From Mycobacterium sp. JS623 (GTDB lineage Bacteria; Actinomycetota; Actinomycetes; Mycobacteriales; Mycobacteriaceae): 64,000 bases of DNA. Within the stretch, counting starts at the first letter, position 1. Each line of letters starts with the position of its first letter. The stretch lies in contig NC_019966.1 of assembly GCF_000328565.1 (NCBI RefSeq), positions 4,588,001 to 4,652,000 on the forward strand, in the 5' to 3' direction. The translations under genes were made by a program, and so were the position numbers. Shown here in pieces: positions 50,254-63,481 of this stretch. The notes under the pieces are model-generated. The model made no database searches. It saw only the letters and a list, made by a program, of their open reading frames with translations, and was not told the origin of the DNA.

Positions 50254-51708
50254 ATGACGACAATCGATTACCCACAGCTCTACATCGCCGGCACCTGGAC
50301 AGCGCCTGCCGGTCACGACACTATCGGGGTCTATTCGCCGACCACCGAAGAGCGGGTCGGTTCGGTGCCAAGGGGCACCGCGGCAGATATCGACGCCGCG
50401 GTGGCCGCCGCCAGGACCGCATTCGACGCTCCCGACGGATGGGCGAATTGGCATCCGAAGCAACGCGCCGATGTCCTTGAACGATTCGCCGTGGAACTGG
50501 AAGCCCGCGGCGGCGAAACGGCGCGACGGGTGTCGATGCAGAACGGCATGCCGATCTGGCTGGCCCAACAGTTCGAAGCTGGCTTTCCCCCGATTCTGCT
50601 GCGCTACTACAGCGACCTGATGACCAGTGCGCCAGCCGAGGAGACCCGTCCCGGCATGCTCGGCGGCACATCACTGGTCTCCAAGCAGCCCGTCGGCGTC
50701 GTCGGCGCGATCGTGCCCTGGAATGTCCCCCAGGGGATCACGTTCCTCAAACTCGCACCCGCATTGGCCTCCGGCTGCACCGTTGTCCTGAAACCAGCCG
50801 AGGAGACAGTGCTCGACGCCTTCCTGATGGCCGAGGCCGCCGCAGCAGCAGGCCTGCCCGACGGCGTGTTGAATGTGGTTCCGGGCGGCCGTGAGGTAGG
50901 TGCCTACCTGGTCGAGCACCCCGGTGTCGACAAGGTGTCGTTCACCGGATCCACCGCGGCGGGCCGCTGGATCGCCGAAACGTGCGGACGGCTGCTGCGG
51001 CCGGTCACCCTCGAACTCGGCGGCAAGTCGGCGGCCATCGTCCTCGACGATGCCGACCTCGCCAGCTTGATCGAGCCCTTTTTCGGGGCAACACTGCTCA
51101 ACAACGGCCAGATCTGCTGGCTCAACACCCGGGTATTGGCACCGCGAAGCCGCTACACCGAAATCGTCGACACGATCACCGATTTAGCGCGCTCACTGAC
51201 GTTAGGCGATCCGCTCGACCCCCAAACCAAAGTCGGCCCAATGGTTTCGCAGCGCCAGCGTGACCGTGTCGAAATGTATATCGCCAAGGGCAAGAGCGAA
51301 GGTGCGCGGATGACGACCGGAGGTGCGCGACCGGAAGGACTGGACCGCGGGTGGTTCGTCGAGCCCACCGTCTTCGCCGACCTGGACAACACCGCAACGG
51401 TGGCACGCGAAGAGATCTTCGGGCCAGTGCTGTCGCTGATTCCCTACTCCGACGAAGACGACGCCGTCGCCATTGCGAACGACAGCATTTACGGTCTCGG
51501 CGGGACGGTATGGTCCTCGGATCCCGAACGCGCGGCCAGCGTCGCCCGCCGCGTTCAGTCGGGGACCATCGGGGTCAATCACTACGTCAACGATCCGGTC
51601 GCCCCGTTCGGCGGCATCAAACAAAGCGGAATGGGACGCGAACTCGGTCCGGAGGGACTGGACGCATTCCAGGTCTACAAGACCATTTACCTGCCGCCCA
51701 CGGCGTGA
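50254..51708 (+). CDS. Aldehyde dehydrogenase
   Basis: 484 residues. ATG 50254 is preferred because GAAGAG lies six bases before it; ATG 50248 is in the same frame but directly abuts that site. It has VPWNVPQGITFLK, VSFTGSTAAGRWI, LELGGKSAAIVLDDADL with the general-base Glu, and NNGQICWLNTRV with the nucleophile Cys288. It would oxidise the aldehyde formed by P450 plus alcohol dehydrogenase to a carboxylic acid with NAD(P)+. It lies 16 bases behind the P450, in the same operon. Confidence 0.9.
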   Translation: MTTIDYPQLYIAGTWTAPAGHDTIGVYSPTTEERVGSVPRGTAADIDAAVAAARTAFDAPDGWANWHPKQRADVLERFAVELEARGGETARRVSMQNGMPIWLAQQFEAGFPPILLRYYSDLMTSAPAEETRPGMLGGTSLVSKQPVGVVGAIVPWNVPQGITFLKLAPALASGCTVVLKPAEETVLDAFLMAEAAAAAGLPDGVLNVVPGGREVGAYLVEHPGVDKVSFTGSTAAGRWIAETCGRLLRPVTLELGGKSAAIVLDDADLASLIEPFFGATLLNNGQICWLNTRVLAPRSRYTEIVDTITDLARSLTLGDPLDPQTKVGPMVSQRQRDRVEMYIAKGKSEGARMTTGGARPEGLDRGWFVEPTVFADLDNTATVAREEIFGPVLSLIPYSDEDDAVAIANDSIYGLGGTVWSSDPERAASVARRVQSGTIGVNHYVNDPVAPFGGIKQSGMGRELGPEGLDAFQVYKTIYLPPTA

Positions 51709-51714
51709 CAGCCG

Positions 51715-52710
51715 ATGTCCGCGCCTGCCATCACCATGCCTAGCGCCAGCGTCCATGAATTTACGGCGGATCTGATCGTCCGCGGCCGCAGCACGCCCGC
51801 AGAAGGCGTGGTCGTGCTGGACCTTGCCCATCCAGAGTCGCAAGACCTTCCACCTTGGGAACCGGGGGCACACATCGACTTGGTTCTCGGTGACGGGCTC
51901 ACGCGCCAATACTCACTATGCGGTAACCCGCGCGATCGGGGGGTCTGGCGTGTCGGGGTCCTGCTCGATCCCAATAGTCGCGGTGGTTCGCAGTTCGTTC
52001 ACGACAATCTCGACGAGGGCGCGACGGTGCGAGTTCGTGGCCCCCGCAATCACTTTCCGCTGGTCGACTCACCGACGTACCGCTTCATCGCAGGAGGTAT
52101 CGGCATCACCCCGATCGCGGCGATGATCGAGGCAGTCCAATGCGCGGGCAGTGAGTGGACACTGCTTTACGGCGGACGGACCAGGACTTCCATGGCCTTC
52201 GCCGATGAACTTGTCGAGCGCTACCCCGACCGTGTAACTGTGTGGCCGCAGGACGAGCGGGGCATTCTCGACCTCGACTCGCTCCTCAAGGATCCCGAGG
52301 ACAACGCGTTGGTGTACTGCTGCGGGCCGGAGCCATTGCTCGCGGCGGTCGAGCAGCACTGCGCCCCATGGCCTTCGGGGACACTTCACATCGAACGGTT
52401 CACCGCGAAAGCGCCGAGCGCAGAGCAGGCCGCTGAAGGGCTCGATCAATTTGAGGTCGTCTGCCAGCGGTCGGGAATCACTGTGGAGATCACAGCCGAC
52501 AAGTCGATCCTGGAAACCCTCGAGGAAGCCGACGTTCCGATCATGGCCAGCTGCTATGAAGGCGTATGCGGCACCTGCGAAGCGCGGGTACTGGAGGGCA
52601 CTCCGGATCACCGCGACTCGATGCTCACCGAACCTGAGAAGGCCGCCGGCGAAGTGATGCTGGTGTGCGTGTCGCGCTCACGCAGCGAAAGGTTGGTGCT
52701 GGACCTGTGA
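51715..52710 (+). CDS. VanB-like oxygenase reductase (FMN/NAD, C-terminal 2Fe-2S)
   Basis: 331 residues: flavin domain with RQYSLCGNP, NAD domain with GGIGITPIAAM and CCGPEPLL, then a plant-type 2Fe-2S domain (about 245-331) with CYEGVCGTCEARVLEG and a distal VCVSRS cysteine. This order (flavin-NAD-ferredoxin) is the phthalate dioxygenase reductase/VanB type. It passes electrons from NADH to the Rieske oxygenase, whose start overlaps its stop (GTGA). Confidence 0.9.
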   Translation: MSAPAITMPSASVHEFTADLIVRGRSTPAEGVVVLDLAHPESQDLPPWEPGAHIDLVLGDGLTRQYSLCGNPRDRGVWRVGVLLDPNSRGGSQFVHDNLDEGATVRVRGPRNHFPLVDSPTYRFIAGGIGITPIAAMIEAVQCAGSEWTLLYGGRTRTSMAFADELVERYPDRVTVWPQDERGILDLDSLLKDPEDNALVYCCGPEPLLAAVEQHCAPWPSGTLHIERFTAKAPSAEQAAEGLDQFEVVCQRSGITVEITADKSILETLEEADVPIMASCYEGVCGTCEARVLEGTPDHRDSMLTEPEKAAGEVMLVCVSRSRSERLVLDL

Positions 52711-53807
52711 GTACCAACTATCCGAAGAAGTGCTGGTACGTCGCGGCTACCTGCGATGAAGTAACCGAGGCGCCGTTGGGCCGTCGGTTACTCGGAAAAG
52801 ATGTAGTGCTATGGCGCGGCGCGAGCGGCCAGGTCAATGCCTTCGAAAACCGTTGCGCACACAGGGCATTCCCGCTGTCACACAGCCGCGTCGACGGAGA
52901 CCGCTTGGTCTGTGGTTACCACGGTTGCACGTATGACACCGAGGGCACGTGCGTCTACACACCGACCCAGCCCCAGGTCCCGACGGGGATGAGCGTGCCG
53001 GTGTTTCCGGTGTTGGAGGAATCCCCGTTTGTATGGATCTGGATCGGACCGCCGGCCGCTGCCTTCGGCAGCCGACCGCCGAGCATGCCGTGGATCAAAG
53101 ACGTCGCGTGGTCGACATTCGCCGATTCTTGGCACGTGGACGCCAATTACATGATGGTTCACGAACACTATCTGGACTTCAGCTACGCCCCGGTGGTTCA
53201 TGCGCGGGATCTGCCGCCGGGACTCAACAGCATGCCGGCGTTCAACGATGTCGAAGTGAGCGAAACGACCGTTTCCTATACCCGTGTGTTGCAGGAACTT
53301 CCGCTCGCTGATTGGCAAGCGGATGCGACCGGACTGGACCGGGCGCTGACCTATAAGCATCGTGAGGGCGGCACATTCGCCTCCCCGGCCGTTCACCGGC
53401 AATATTGGGACATCGAGACCGCGGATGGTGTTGTGTACACGACGACGCGGACCCATGGCATCACGCCGGAGACGGAATCAACCTCGCACGTGTTCATGCA
53501 AGCCTCGCGCAACTACCGTATCGACGGCCGAGATCGCGCCGCGGTGACCAACGGACTGCGTTCATTCCTGGCCGAGGTCAGCCGACGGGACACATCCATT
53601 CTTGAGATGGCCTCCAACCACTCGGGTTACGACGGATGGCGAGGAGGAGTGGAGTTTCAGGCAGACGCCGCCGCGCTGCGCGCTCGACGCATTGTCGGGG
53701 TGATGCTGGCCAAAGAGGCGGGCCCGTCGGCGATACGTCCTGGTCTTGCTCCCAACAGCAGGAGTGACTCGCTCAGTCCTTCGGCGCCCCTCGTCCTCGG
53801 CGGTTAG
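52707..53807 (+). CDS. VanA-like Rieske non-heme iron oxygenase with an altered iron site
   Basis: 366 residues from the GTG overlapping the reductase stop. The Rieske motif is complete: CAHRAFPLSHSRVDGDRLVCGYHGCTYD (Cys-X-His, Cys-X2-His). The usual mononuclear iron motif Asp-X2-His-X4-His appears as LDFSYAPVVH: the Asp and second His are present, but the first His is Tyr (codon TAC). A C-terminal acidic ligand candidate is Asp in RRDTSILE. VanA-type enzymes demethylate or hydroxylate aromatics and similar rings. The Tyr could change or abolish iron binding, or be normal for this branch. Confidence 0.82.
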   Translation: MSTNYPKKCWYVAATCDEVTEAPLGRRLLGKDVVLWRGASGQVNAFENRCAHRAFPLSHSRVDGDRLVCGYHGCTYDTEGTCVYTPTQPQVPTGMSVPVFPVLEESPFVWIWIGPPAAAFGSRPPSMPWIKDVAWSTFADSWHVDANYMMVHEHYLDFSYAPVVHARDLPPGLNSMPAFNDVEVSETTVSYTRVLQELPLADWQADATGLDRALTYKHREGGTFASPAVHRQYWDIETADGVVYTTTRTHGITPETESTSHVFMQASRNYRIDGRDRAAVTNGLRSFLAEVSRRDTSILEMASNHSGYDGWRGGVEFQADAAALRARRIVGVMLAKEAGPSAIRPGLAPNSRSDSLSPSAPLVLGG

Positions 53808-53834
53808 TGATGCAGAATGTCGAAGACCATAAAT

Positions 53835-53871
53835 CGCTAAATAGTTAGCGCATTAGTAAGTTGGTGCGCTA
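53835..53871. promoter_or_regulatory. Nested inverted repeats downstream of the Rieske gene
   Basis: CGCTAA-ATAG-TTAGCG (53835-53850) overlaps TAGCGCA-N12-TGCGCTA (53846-53871). The 294-base gap to alkA holds no gene. The AT-rich repeats may be an operator or a weak terminator; there is no T-tract. Confidence 0.4.
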
Positions 53872-54101
53872 CCGTTCCCATCGCCAGCAGGTCGCTACAG
53901 CCATAACGCAACTGAGTGTCTCTTCTACAGCGCACACCCGCACGGTGTCTCAGATTCGTGTCACATATGCCATCGAGGTGACACGGCAGATGAGAATTTG
54001 ACACCGAGTTTGAGAACCTACAGACGTCCCACGTTTGGCGCCGCCACGACAATGTCGTTTTTCCGCCAGTGATGTCGGTGGGCTCGTGTAATTGTCGATG
54101 C

Positions 54102-55577
54102 ATGCACGAAGATTTCGACCGCTGTTACCGGGCCGTGCAGTCCAAGGACGCCCGGTTCGACGGCTGGTTCGTCACTGCCGTGCTGACCACGAAGATCTAC
54201 TGCCGACCGAGTTGCCCGGTCCGGCCGCCGTTCGCCCGCAACATGCGGTTTTATCCGACGGCTGCGGCCGCGCAACGGGCGGGTTTCCGCGCCTGCAAGC
54301 GCTGCCGACCGGACGCCTCGCCGGGCTCGCCGGAGTGGAACGTGCGCGGCGACGTGGTGGCGCGGACCATGCGCCTGATCGCCGACGGCACCGTCGATCG
54401 TGAAGGCGTCACCGGACTCGCTGCACGCGTCGGCTACACCATCCGGCAGCTCGAGCGGCTGCTGCAGGCCGAGGTCGGCGCCAATCCGCTGGCGCTGGCC
54501 AGGGCGCAGCGCAGCCAGACCGCGCGGGTGCTGATCGAGACGACGGAGCTGCCGTTCGGCGACGTCGCGTTCGCAGCGGGGTTCTCGAGCATCCGCCAGT
54601 TCAACGACACTGTTCGTGCGGTCTGCGATCTGACACCGACGACTCTGCGCCGACGCGCCCGCACGCGGTTCGGGCGAGGCAACGGCGCGTTGTCGCTGCG
54701 GCTGCCGGTGCGGACGCCATTCGCCTACGAAGGACTGTTCGGTCATCTCGCGGCAAGCGCGGTACCCGGTGTCGAGGAGGTGCGCGACGGCGCCTACCGG
54801 CGCACTCTGCGATTGCCTAACGGCAACGGAATCGTAAGTCTCACACCGCAACCCGCCCATGTGCAGTGTCAGCTGGTATTGGATGACTTCCGTGATCTAT
54901 CCACCGCGATCGCCCGGTGTCGGCGACTGCTGGATCTCGACGCCGATCCCGAAGCCGTCGTCGACGCACTCAGCGCCGACCCCGACCTGACTGCATTGGT
55001 GGCCAAGGCGCCTGGCCAACGGATACCGCGCACGGTCGACGAGCAGGAGCTGGCGATCCGAGTAGTGCTCGGCCAACAGGTGTCGTTGAAGGCCGCACGC
55101 ACCCACGCCCGACGCATCGTGATGGCCTACGGTCAGCCGGTCACCGATTTCAATGGCGGTCTGACGCATGCCTTTCCGGCGGTCGAGCATCTTGCAGAAA
55201 TCGATCCCGCGCATCTGGCGTTCCCGAAGTCGAGACAGCGATCCCTGACGACGCTCATCAGAGGGATGGCGCAGGGAGAGATGGTCCTCGACGCCGGCTG
55301 CGACTGGAACCGCGCCCGCGAGCAGCTGTTGGCGCTACCGGGGATCGGCCCTTGGACCGCCGAGGTGATCGCGATGCGTGGTCTAGGGGACCCCGACGCG
55401 TTCCCAGCCAGCGACTTGGGTGTGCGACTTGCGGCGAGGCAGCTGGGGCTGCCCGGCGATGCCCGCCCGCTGACCGAGCGCAGTATGCAATGGCGGCCAT
55501 GGCGGTCGTATGCAACTCAGCACCTATGGACGGCCCTCGATCACGCGGTCAACGAATGGCCGCCGAAGGAGAAGTGA
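54102..55577 (+). CDS. alkA: Ada N-domain/AraC-type/AlkA DNA-3-methyladenine glycosylase fusion
   Basis: 491 residues from ATG 54102. Order: Ada N-terminal zinc domain with KIYCRPSCPVRPP and RACKRCRPD (four cysteines; accepts methyl from phosphotriesters), an AraC-type helix-turn-helix (GLAARVGYTIRQLERLLQAEVG, then FGDVAFAAGFSSIRQFNDTVRAV), and AlkA glycosylase with HhH LPGIGPWTAEVIAMRGLGDPDAFPASDLGV and its catalytic Asp. M. tuberculosis Rv1317c has the same fusion. It would sense alkylation, activate its own operon and excise 3-methyladenine. It is coupled to ogt. Confidence 0.93.
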   Translation: MHEDFDRCYRAVQSKDARFDGWFVTAVLTTKIYCRPSCPVRPPFARNMRFYPTAAAAQRAGFRACKRCRPDASPGSPEWNVRGDVVARTMRLIADGTVDREGVTGLAARVGYTIRQLERLLQAEVGANPLALARAQRSQTARVLIETTELPFGDVAFAAGFSSIRQFNDTVRAVCDLTPTTLRRRARTRFGRGNGALSLRLPVRTPFAYEGLFGHLAASAVPGVEEVRDGAYRRTLRLPNGNGIVSLTPQPAHVQCQLVLDDFRDLSTAIARCRRLLDLDADPEAVVDALSADPDLTALVAKAPGQRIPRTVDEQELAIRVVLGQQVSLKAARTHARRIVMAYGQPVTDFNGGLTHAFPAVEHLAEIDPAHLAFPKSRQRSLTTLIRGMAQGEMVLDAGCDWNRAREQLLALPGIGPWTAEVIAMRGLGDPDAFPASDLGVRLAARQLGLPGDARPLTERSMQWRPWRSYATQHLWTALDHAVNEWPPKEK

Positions 55578-56071
55578 TGCAACAAGTGCTGTTTCGGTCG
55601 ATGGAGAGTCCGGTCGGGAAGCTGACACTCGCGGGTACCGCTGGGCGACTCATGCATCTGCGTATGGTCGACCAGACATACGAGCCGAGCCACGATGGCT
55701 GGGAACCCGATGACGACGCATTCTCCGAAGCAGTCGAACAACTCGAGGCTTATTTCGCCGGCGACCGGATCGACTTCGACCTCGACCTGAATCTGGTCGG
55801 CACTGCATTTCAGCGGCGAGTGTGGGAGGCGCTCCTGACAATCCCTTATGGAGAAACACGGTCGTACGGGGAGATCGCGCGACAGATCGGATCGCCCGGC
55901 GCGTTTCGCGCTGTTGGACTGGCGAACGGCCACAACCCGATCGGCATTATCGTGCCGTGCCATCGTGTAATCGGATCAAACGGCAGCCTCACCGGATACG
56001 GCGGCGGCCTCGACCGAAAAAGGGCATTGCTCGCCTTAGAAAAGAGCCGTTCTGCGCCCGCGTTGTTCTGA
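55577..56071 (+). CDS. ogt: Methylated-DNA-protein cysteine methyltransferase (Ogt)
   Basis: 164 residues, ATG overlapping the alkA stop. The acceptor motif PCHRV has Cys128, and the DNA-binding helix with IPYGETRSYGEIARQIG, NGHNPIGIIVPCHRVIGSNGSLTGYGGGL is standard. It removes O6-alkyl groups from guanine in a suicide reaction. The order alkA-ogt equals Rv1317c-Rv1316c. Its stop immediately abuts the convergent SRPBCC gene. Confidence 0.95.
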   Translation: MQQVLFRSMESPVGKLTLAGTAGRLMHLRMVDQTYEPSHDGWEPDDDAFSEAVEQLEAYFAGDRIDFDLDLNLVGTAFQRRVWEALLTIPYGETRSYGEIARQIGSPGAFRAVGLANGHNPIGIIVPCHRVIGSNGSLTGYGGGLDRKRALLALEKSRSAPALF

Positions 56072-56506
56072 CTAACGTTCCAGCGCTTTGGCGCAGCCAG
56101 CGAGAACCGCCGCGAAGCTGGAGCGCAGTAGCCGAAAGCTCAATGCCTCCAGCACTTTTCCGCCGGCGTAGACCGGATGGCCGTATACGGTGTGCCAGCC
56201 GACATGTGTGCCATCACCTGCCGGGGTGAACGTCAACGTGCCGCCTTCGTGGTTGAACGGCGGCAACGAACGAAGGATGAGGTACGAGTAGCTCCGCGGC
56301 CGGTCGTATGCGGTGATCTCCTCTTCGAACCACATTCCGGCCCCGATCACCCATCGTCTGACGCCGGCCGCCGCTGCCGACGTACCCTTCGTGAACCCTG
56401 CCCGTAGCGCGAGCGGGGCGGCCGTCAGATTGACCGGTTCTGCCAGCCAATCGAACACAGCTTGCGGAGGCGCGGCGATCGTCCGCTCGACATACAGCTC
56501 GACCAC
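56072..56506 (-). CDS. SRPBCC (START/Bet v1-like) family protein
   Basis: 144 residues from GTG 56506, six bases after AAGGAG. The start Val-Glu-Leu-Tyr-Val-Glu-Arg-Thr-Ile-Ala-Ala-Pro, with AVFDWLAEP, and the C-terminal helix SFRLLRSSFAAVLAGCAKALER match polyketide-cyclase-like SRPBCC proteins that bind hydrophobic ligands in a helix-grip cavity. The function is unknown. It is inserted between ogt and the 5S gene, where M. tuberculosis has none. Confidence 0.75.
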   Translation of the reverse strand: MVELYVERTIAAPPQAVFDWLAEPVNLTAAPLALRAGFTKGTSAAAAGVRRWVIGAGMWFEEEITAYDRPRSYSYLILRSLPPFNHEGGTLTFTPAGDGTHVGWHTVYGHPVYAGGKVLEALSFRLLRSSFAAVLAGCAKALER

Positions 56507-56542
56507 TGAAGGCTCCTTGCAGTTTTCGTCTCTCCACAAATG

Positions 56543-56575
56543 CCTTTGCCCCCCAATAGAATTGGGGGGCAAAGG
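56543..56575 (-). terminator. rrnA operon terminator
   Basis: A perfect 15-bp stem, CCTTTGCCCCCCAAT with its complement, around a three-base loop. It lies just past the 5S gene and ends the minus-strand rRNA operon. The T-tract after it is short. Confidence 0.85.
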
Positions 56576-56585
56576 ACTTAAATTG

Positions 56586-56703
56586 TGTTCGGCGGTGTCC
56601 TACTTTTCCACCCGGGTTGGGTAGTATCATCGGCGCTGGCAGGCTTAGCTTCCGGGTTCGGGATGGGTCCGGGCGTTTCCCTGCCGCTATGGACCGCCGT
56701 AAC
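56586..56703 (-). rRNA. rrf: 5S ribosomal RNA
   Basis: Reading the minus strand, GTTACGGCGGTCCATAGCGG opens the molecule, and TAGGACACCGCCGAACA closes it; the ends pair to form helix I. The length of about 118 and the mycobacterial sequence CGAACCCGGAAGCTAAGCC agree. Ends are approximate. Confidence 0.95.
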
Positions 56704-56810
56704 TCTATTCACTTTTCGGTGCCCCACGGTTTTGTGTGGGGAAGTGTTATTTGGTGGTGGGGTGCAGTGGTTTGACTGCTGTGGATGTGTGTGTGGTTGC
56801 GGGTGTGTGT

Positions 56811-61848
<5,038 letters not shown>

Positions 61849-61966
61849 CCCAAAAAGGCCATTCAGAAAAATCTGAACCAAAGCAAGACACCAAAAACTG
61901 GCATCAAAAACAACCACCCCCCAAACGGGAAAAAGAGGGCAGCCAAAAAACAACAACAAACAAAAA

Positions 61967-61997
61967 CCACCAAACACACTATTGAGTTCTCAAACAA
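61967..61997 (-). promoter_or_regulatory. rrn leader antitermination element (boxA region)
   Basis: Minus strand TTGTTTGAGAACTCAATAGTG followed by TGTTTGGTGG is the conserved actinobacterial element in the leader about 120 bases upstream of 16S. NusB/NusA are known to load on such boxA sequences. Confidence 0.75.
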
Positions 61998-62024
61998 CAC
62001 ACCCGCGCTGCAGGCAACCCTGCC

Positions 62025-62053
62025 ACTGTACTCCACGTGGACAGAGACGTCAA
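62025..62053 (-). promoter_or_regulatory. rrnA promoter
   Basis: Minus strand TTGACG (62048-62053), a 17-base spacer and TACAGT (62025-62030). Transcription would start near 62018, giving a leader of about 170 bases to the 16S gene. It is the best promoter found between murA and rrs; others may exist upstream. Confidence 0.65.
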
Positions 62054-62156
62054 ACCCCGTCCTCCAGTCCGAATGGCCTGGGGCCGTGGGCTTCTCGATA
62101 AAGAATACGCCCTTGTCCCCCACCCGCCAAAGCGGGGTCACTTAACGCATCGAGCG

Positions 62157-63410
62157 CTAGACGACCCGCTCTATTTCGGCGCCCAGACTCACAAGTTGCT
62201 CGACGAACAGCGGGTAGCCGCGATCGATGTGGAACACGTCATGAACCTCGGTGTCACCATCGGCGACCAGCCCCGCAAGCACCAAGCCGGCGCCGGCCCG
62301 AATATCGGACGACCACACCGGCGCGCTGGACAGTTGCGGGATGCCCCTGACCACTGCGTGGTGGCCATCGGTGCGGGCGTCGGCACCGAGCCGGATCATT
62401 TCTTCGACGAACCGGAACCGGGCCTCGAACACGTTCTCCGTGATCATCGACGTACCGTCCGCGATCGAAGCCAGGCCGATCGCCATCGGCTGCAGGTCGG
62501 TCGGGAATCCCGGGAACGGCAGCGTCGCGACGTTGACTGCTTTCGGCCGCTCGTACTGAACCACCCGGAAACCGTCGTCGGTCTGCGTGACGGTGGCGCC
62601 GGCGTCGTGCAGCTTGTGCAGCACCAATTGAAGGTGCTGCGGATCGATACCCGTCACCGAGATATCCCCGCGGGTCATTGCGGCGGCAATGCCCCACGTG
62701 GCCGCCACGATGCGGTCGCCGATCACCCGGTGCTCGGTCGGATAGAGGCGGTCGACGCCTGTGATCGTCATCGTCGGCGTCCCCGCACCCGAGATCTGGG
62801 CCCCCATCTGGTTGAGCATCGTGCACAGGTCGACGACGTCTGGCTCGCGCGCGGCGTTGTGAATGGTCGTGACCCCTTCGGCGACCACGGCGGCCATCAG
62901 GATGTTCTCCGTGGCACCCACCGACGGGAACTCCAATTGAATCTCGGCGCCGCGCAAGTGCTCTGCCTCGGCCACGACACAGCCGTGCTCGATGTTGCAG
63001 CGCGCACCCAGCTGCCGCAGACCGGCCTGGTGCATATCCAACGGCCGCGACCCAATCGCGTCGCCGCCCGGCAGCGCAACCTTGGCTCGCTTGCATCGTC
63101 CGACCAACGGGCCGAGCACACACACCGACGCCCGGAACTGTCGGACCGCTGCGAAATCCGCGTCGTACTTGGGTTCGTCGGGCGAGGTGATTCGAACGGT
63201 GTCACCGTCGAGCTCGACTGTGGCGCCCAGACCGCGCAGCACCTCCGCCATCAGCGGAACGTCCAGAATGTCCGGGCAGTTGGTGATCGTGCTGGTTCCC
63301 TCGGCAAGGAGCGAGGCCGCCATCAGCTTCAAGACGCTGTTTTTGGCTCCCCCGACAGCAACTTCGCCCGATAACCGGTTTCCCCCGGTCACCACGAATC
63401 GCTCGCTCAC
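62157..63410 (-). CDS. murA: UDP-N-acetylglucosamine 1-carboxyvinyltransferase MurA
   Basis: 417 residues from GTG 63410, closely matching M. tuberculosis MurA (418). It transfers enolpyruvyl from PEP to UDP-GlcNAc, the first committed step of peptidoglycan synthesis. [10 protein letters not shown] holds the substrate-binding Lys23/Asn24. The active-site loop reads [15 protein letters not shown] with Asp117 in place of the fosfomycin-reactive Cys, as in mycobacteria. It lies directly upstream of the rRNA operon on the same strand. Confidence 0.97.
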   Translation of the reverse strand: MSERFVVTGGNRLSGEVAVGGAKNSVLKLMAASLLAEGTSTITNCPDILDVPLMAEVLRGLGATVELDGDTVRITSPDEPKYDADFAAVRQFRASVCVLGPLVGRCKRAKVALPGGDAIGSRPLDMHQAGLRQLGARCNIEHGCVVAEAEHLRGAEIQLEFPSVGATENILMAAVVAEGVTTIHNAAREPDVVDLCTMLNQMGAQISGAGTPTMTITGVDRLYPTEHRVIGDRIVAATWGIAAAMTRGDISVTGIDPQHLQLVLHKLHDAGATVTQTDDGFRVVQYERPKAVNVATLPFPGFPTDLQPMAIGLASIADGTSMITENVFEARFRFVEEMIRLGADARTDGHHAVVRGIPQLSSAPVWSSDIRAGAGLVLAGLVADGDTEVHDVFHIDRGYPLFVEQLVSLGAEIERVV

Positions 63411-63481
63411 GCGGCTTAGTGTAAACAGCGGCACCCGACGGTGTCAGTTTCCCAGGCCACCGCGCCCGGTACGGTTTGACC

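Noticed and set aside
62125..62138. CCCGC-CAAA-GCGGG hairpin as a murA terminator
   Set aside because: Only five base pairs and no T-tract; too weak to call.
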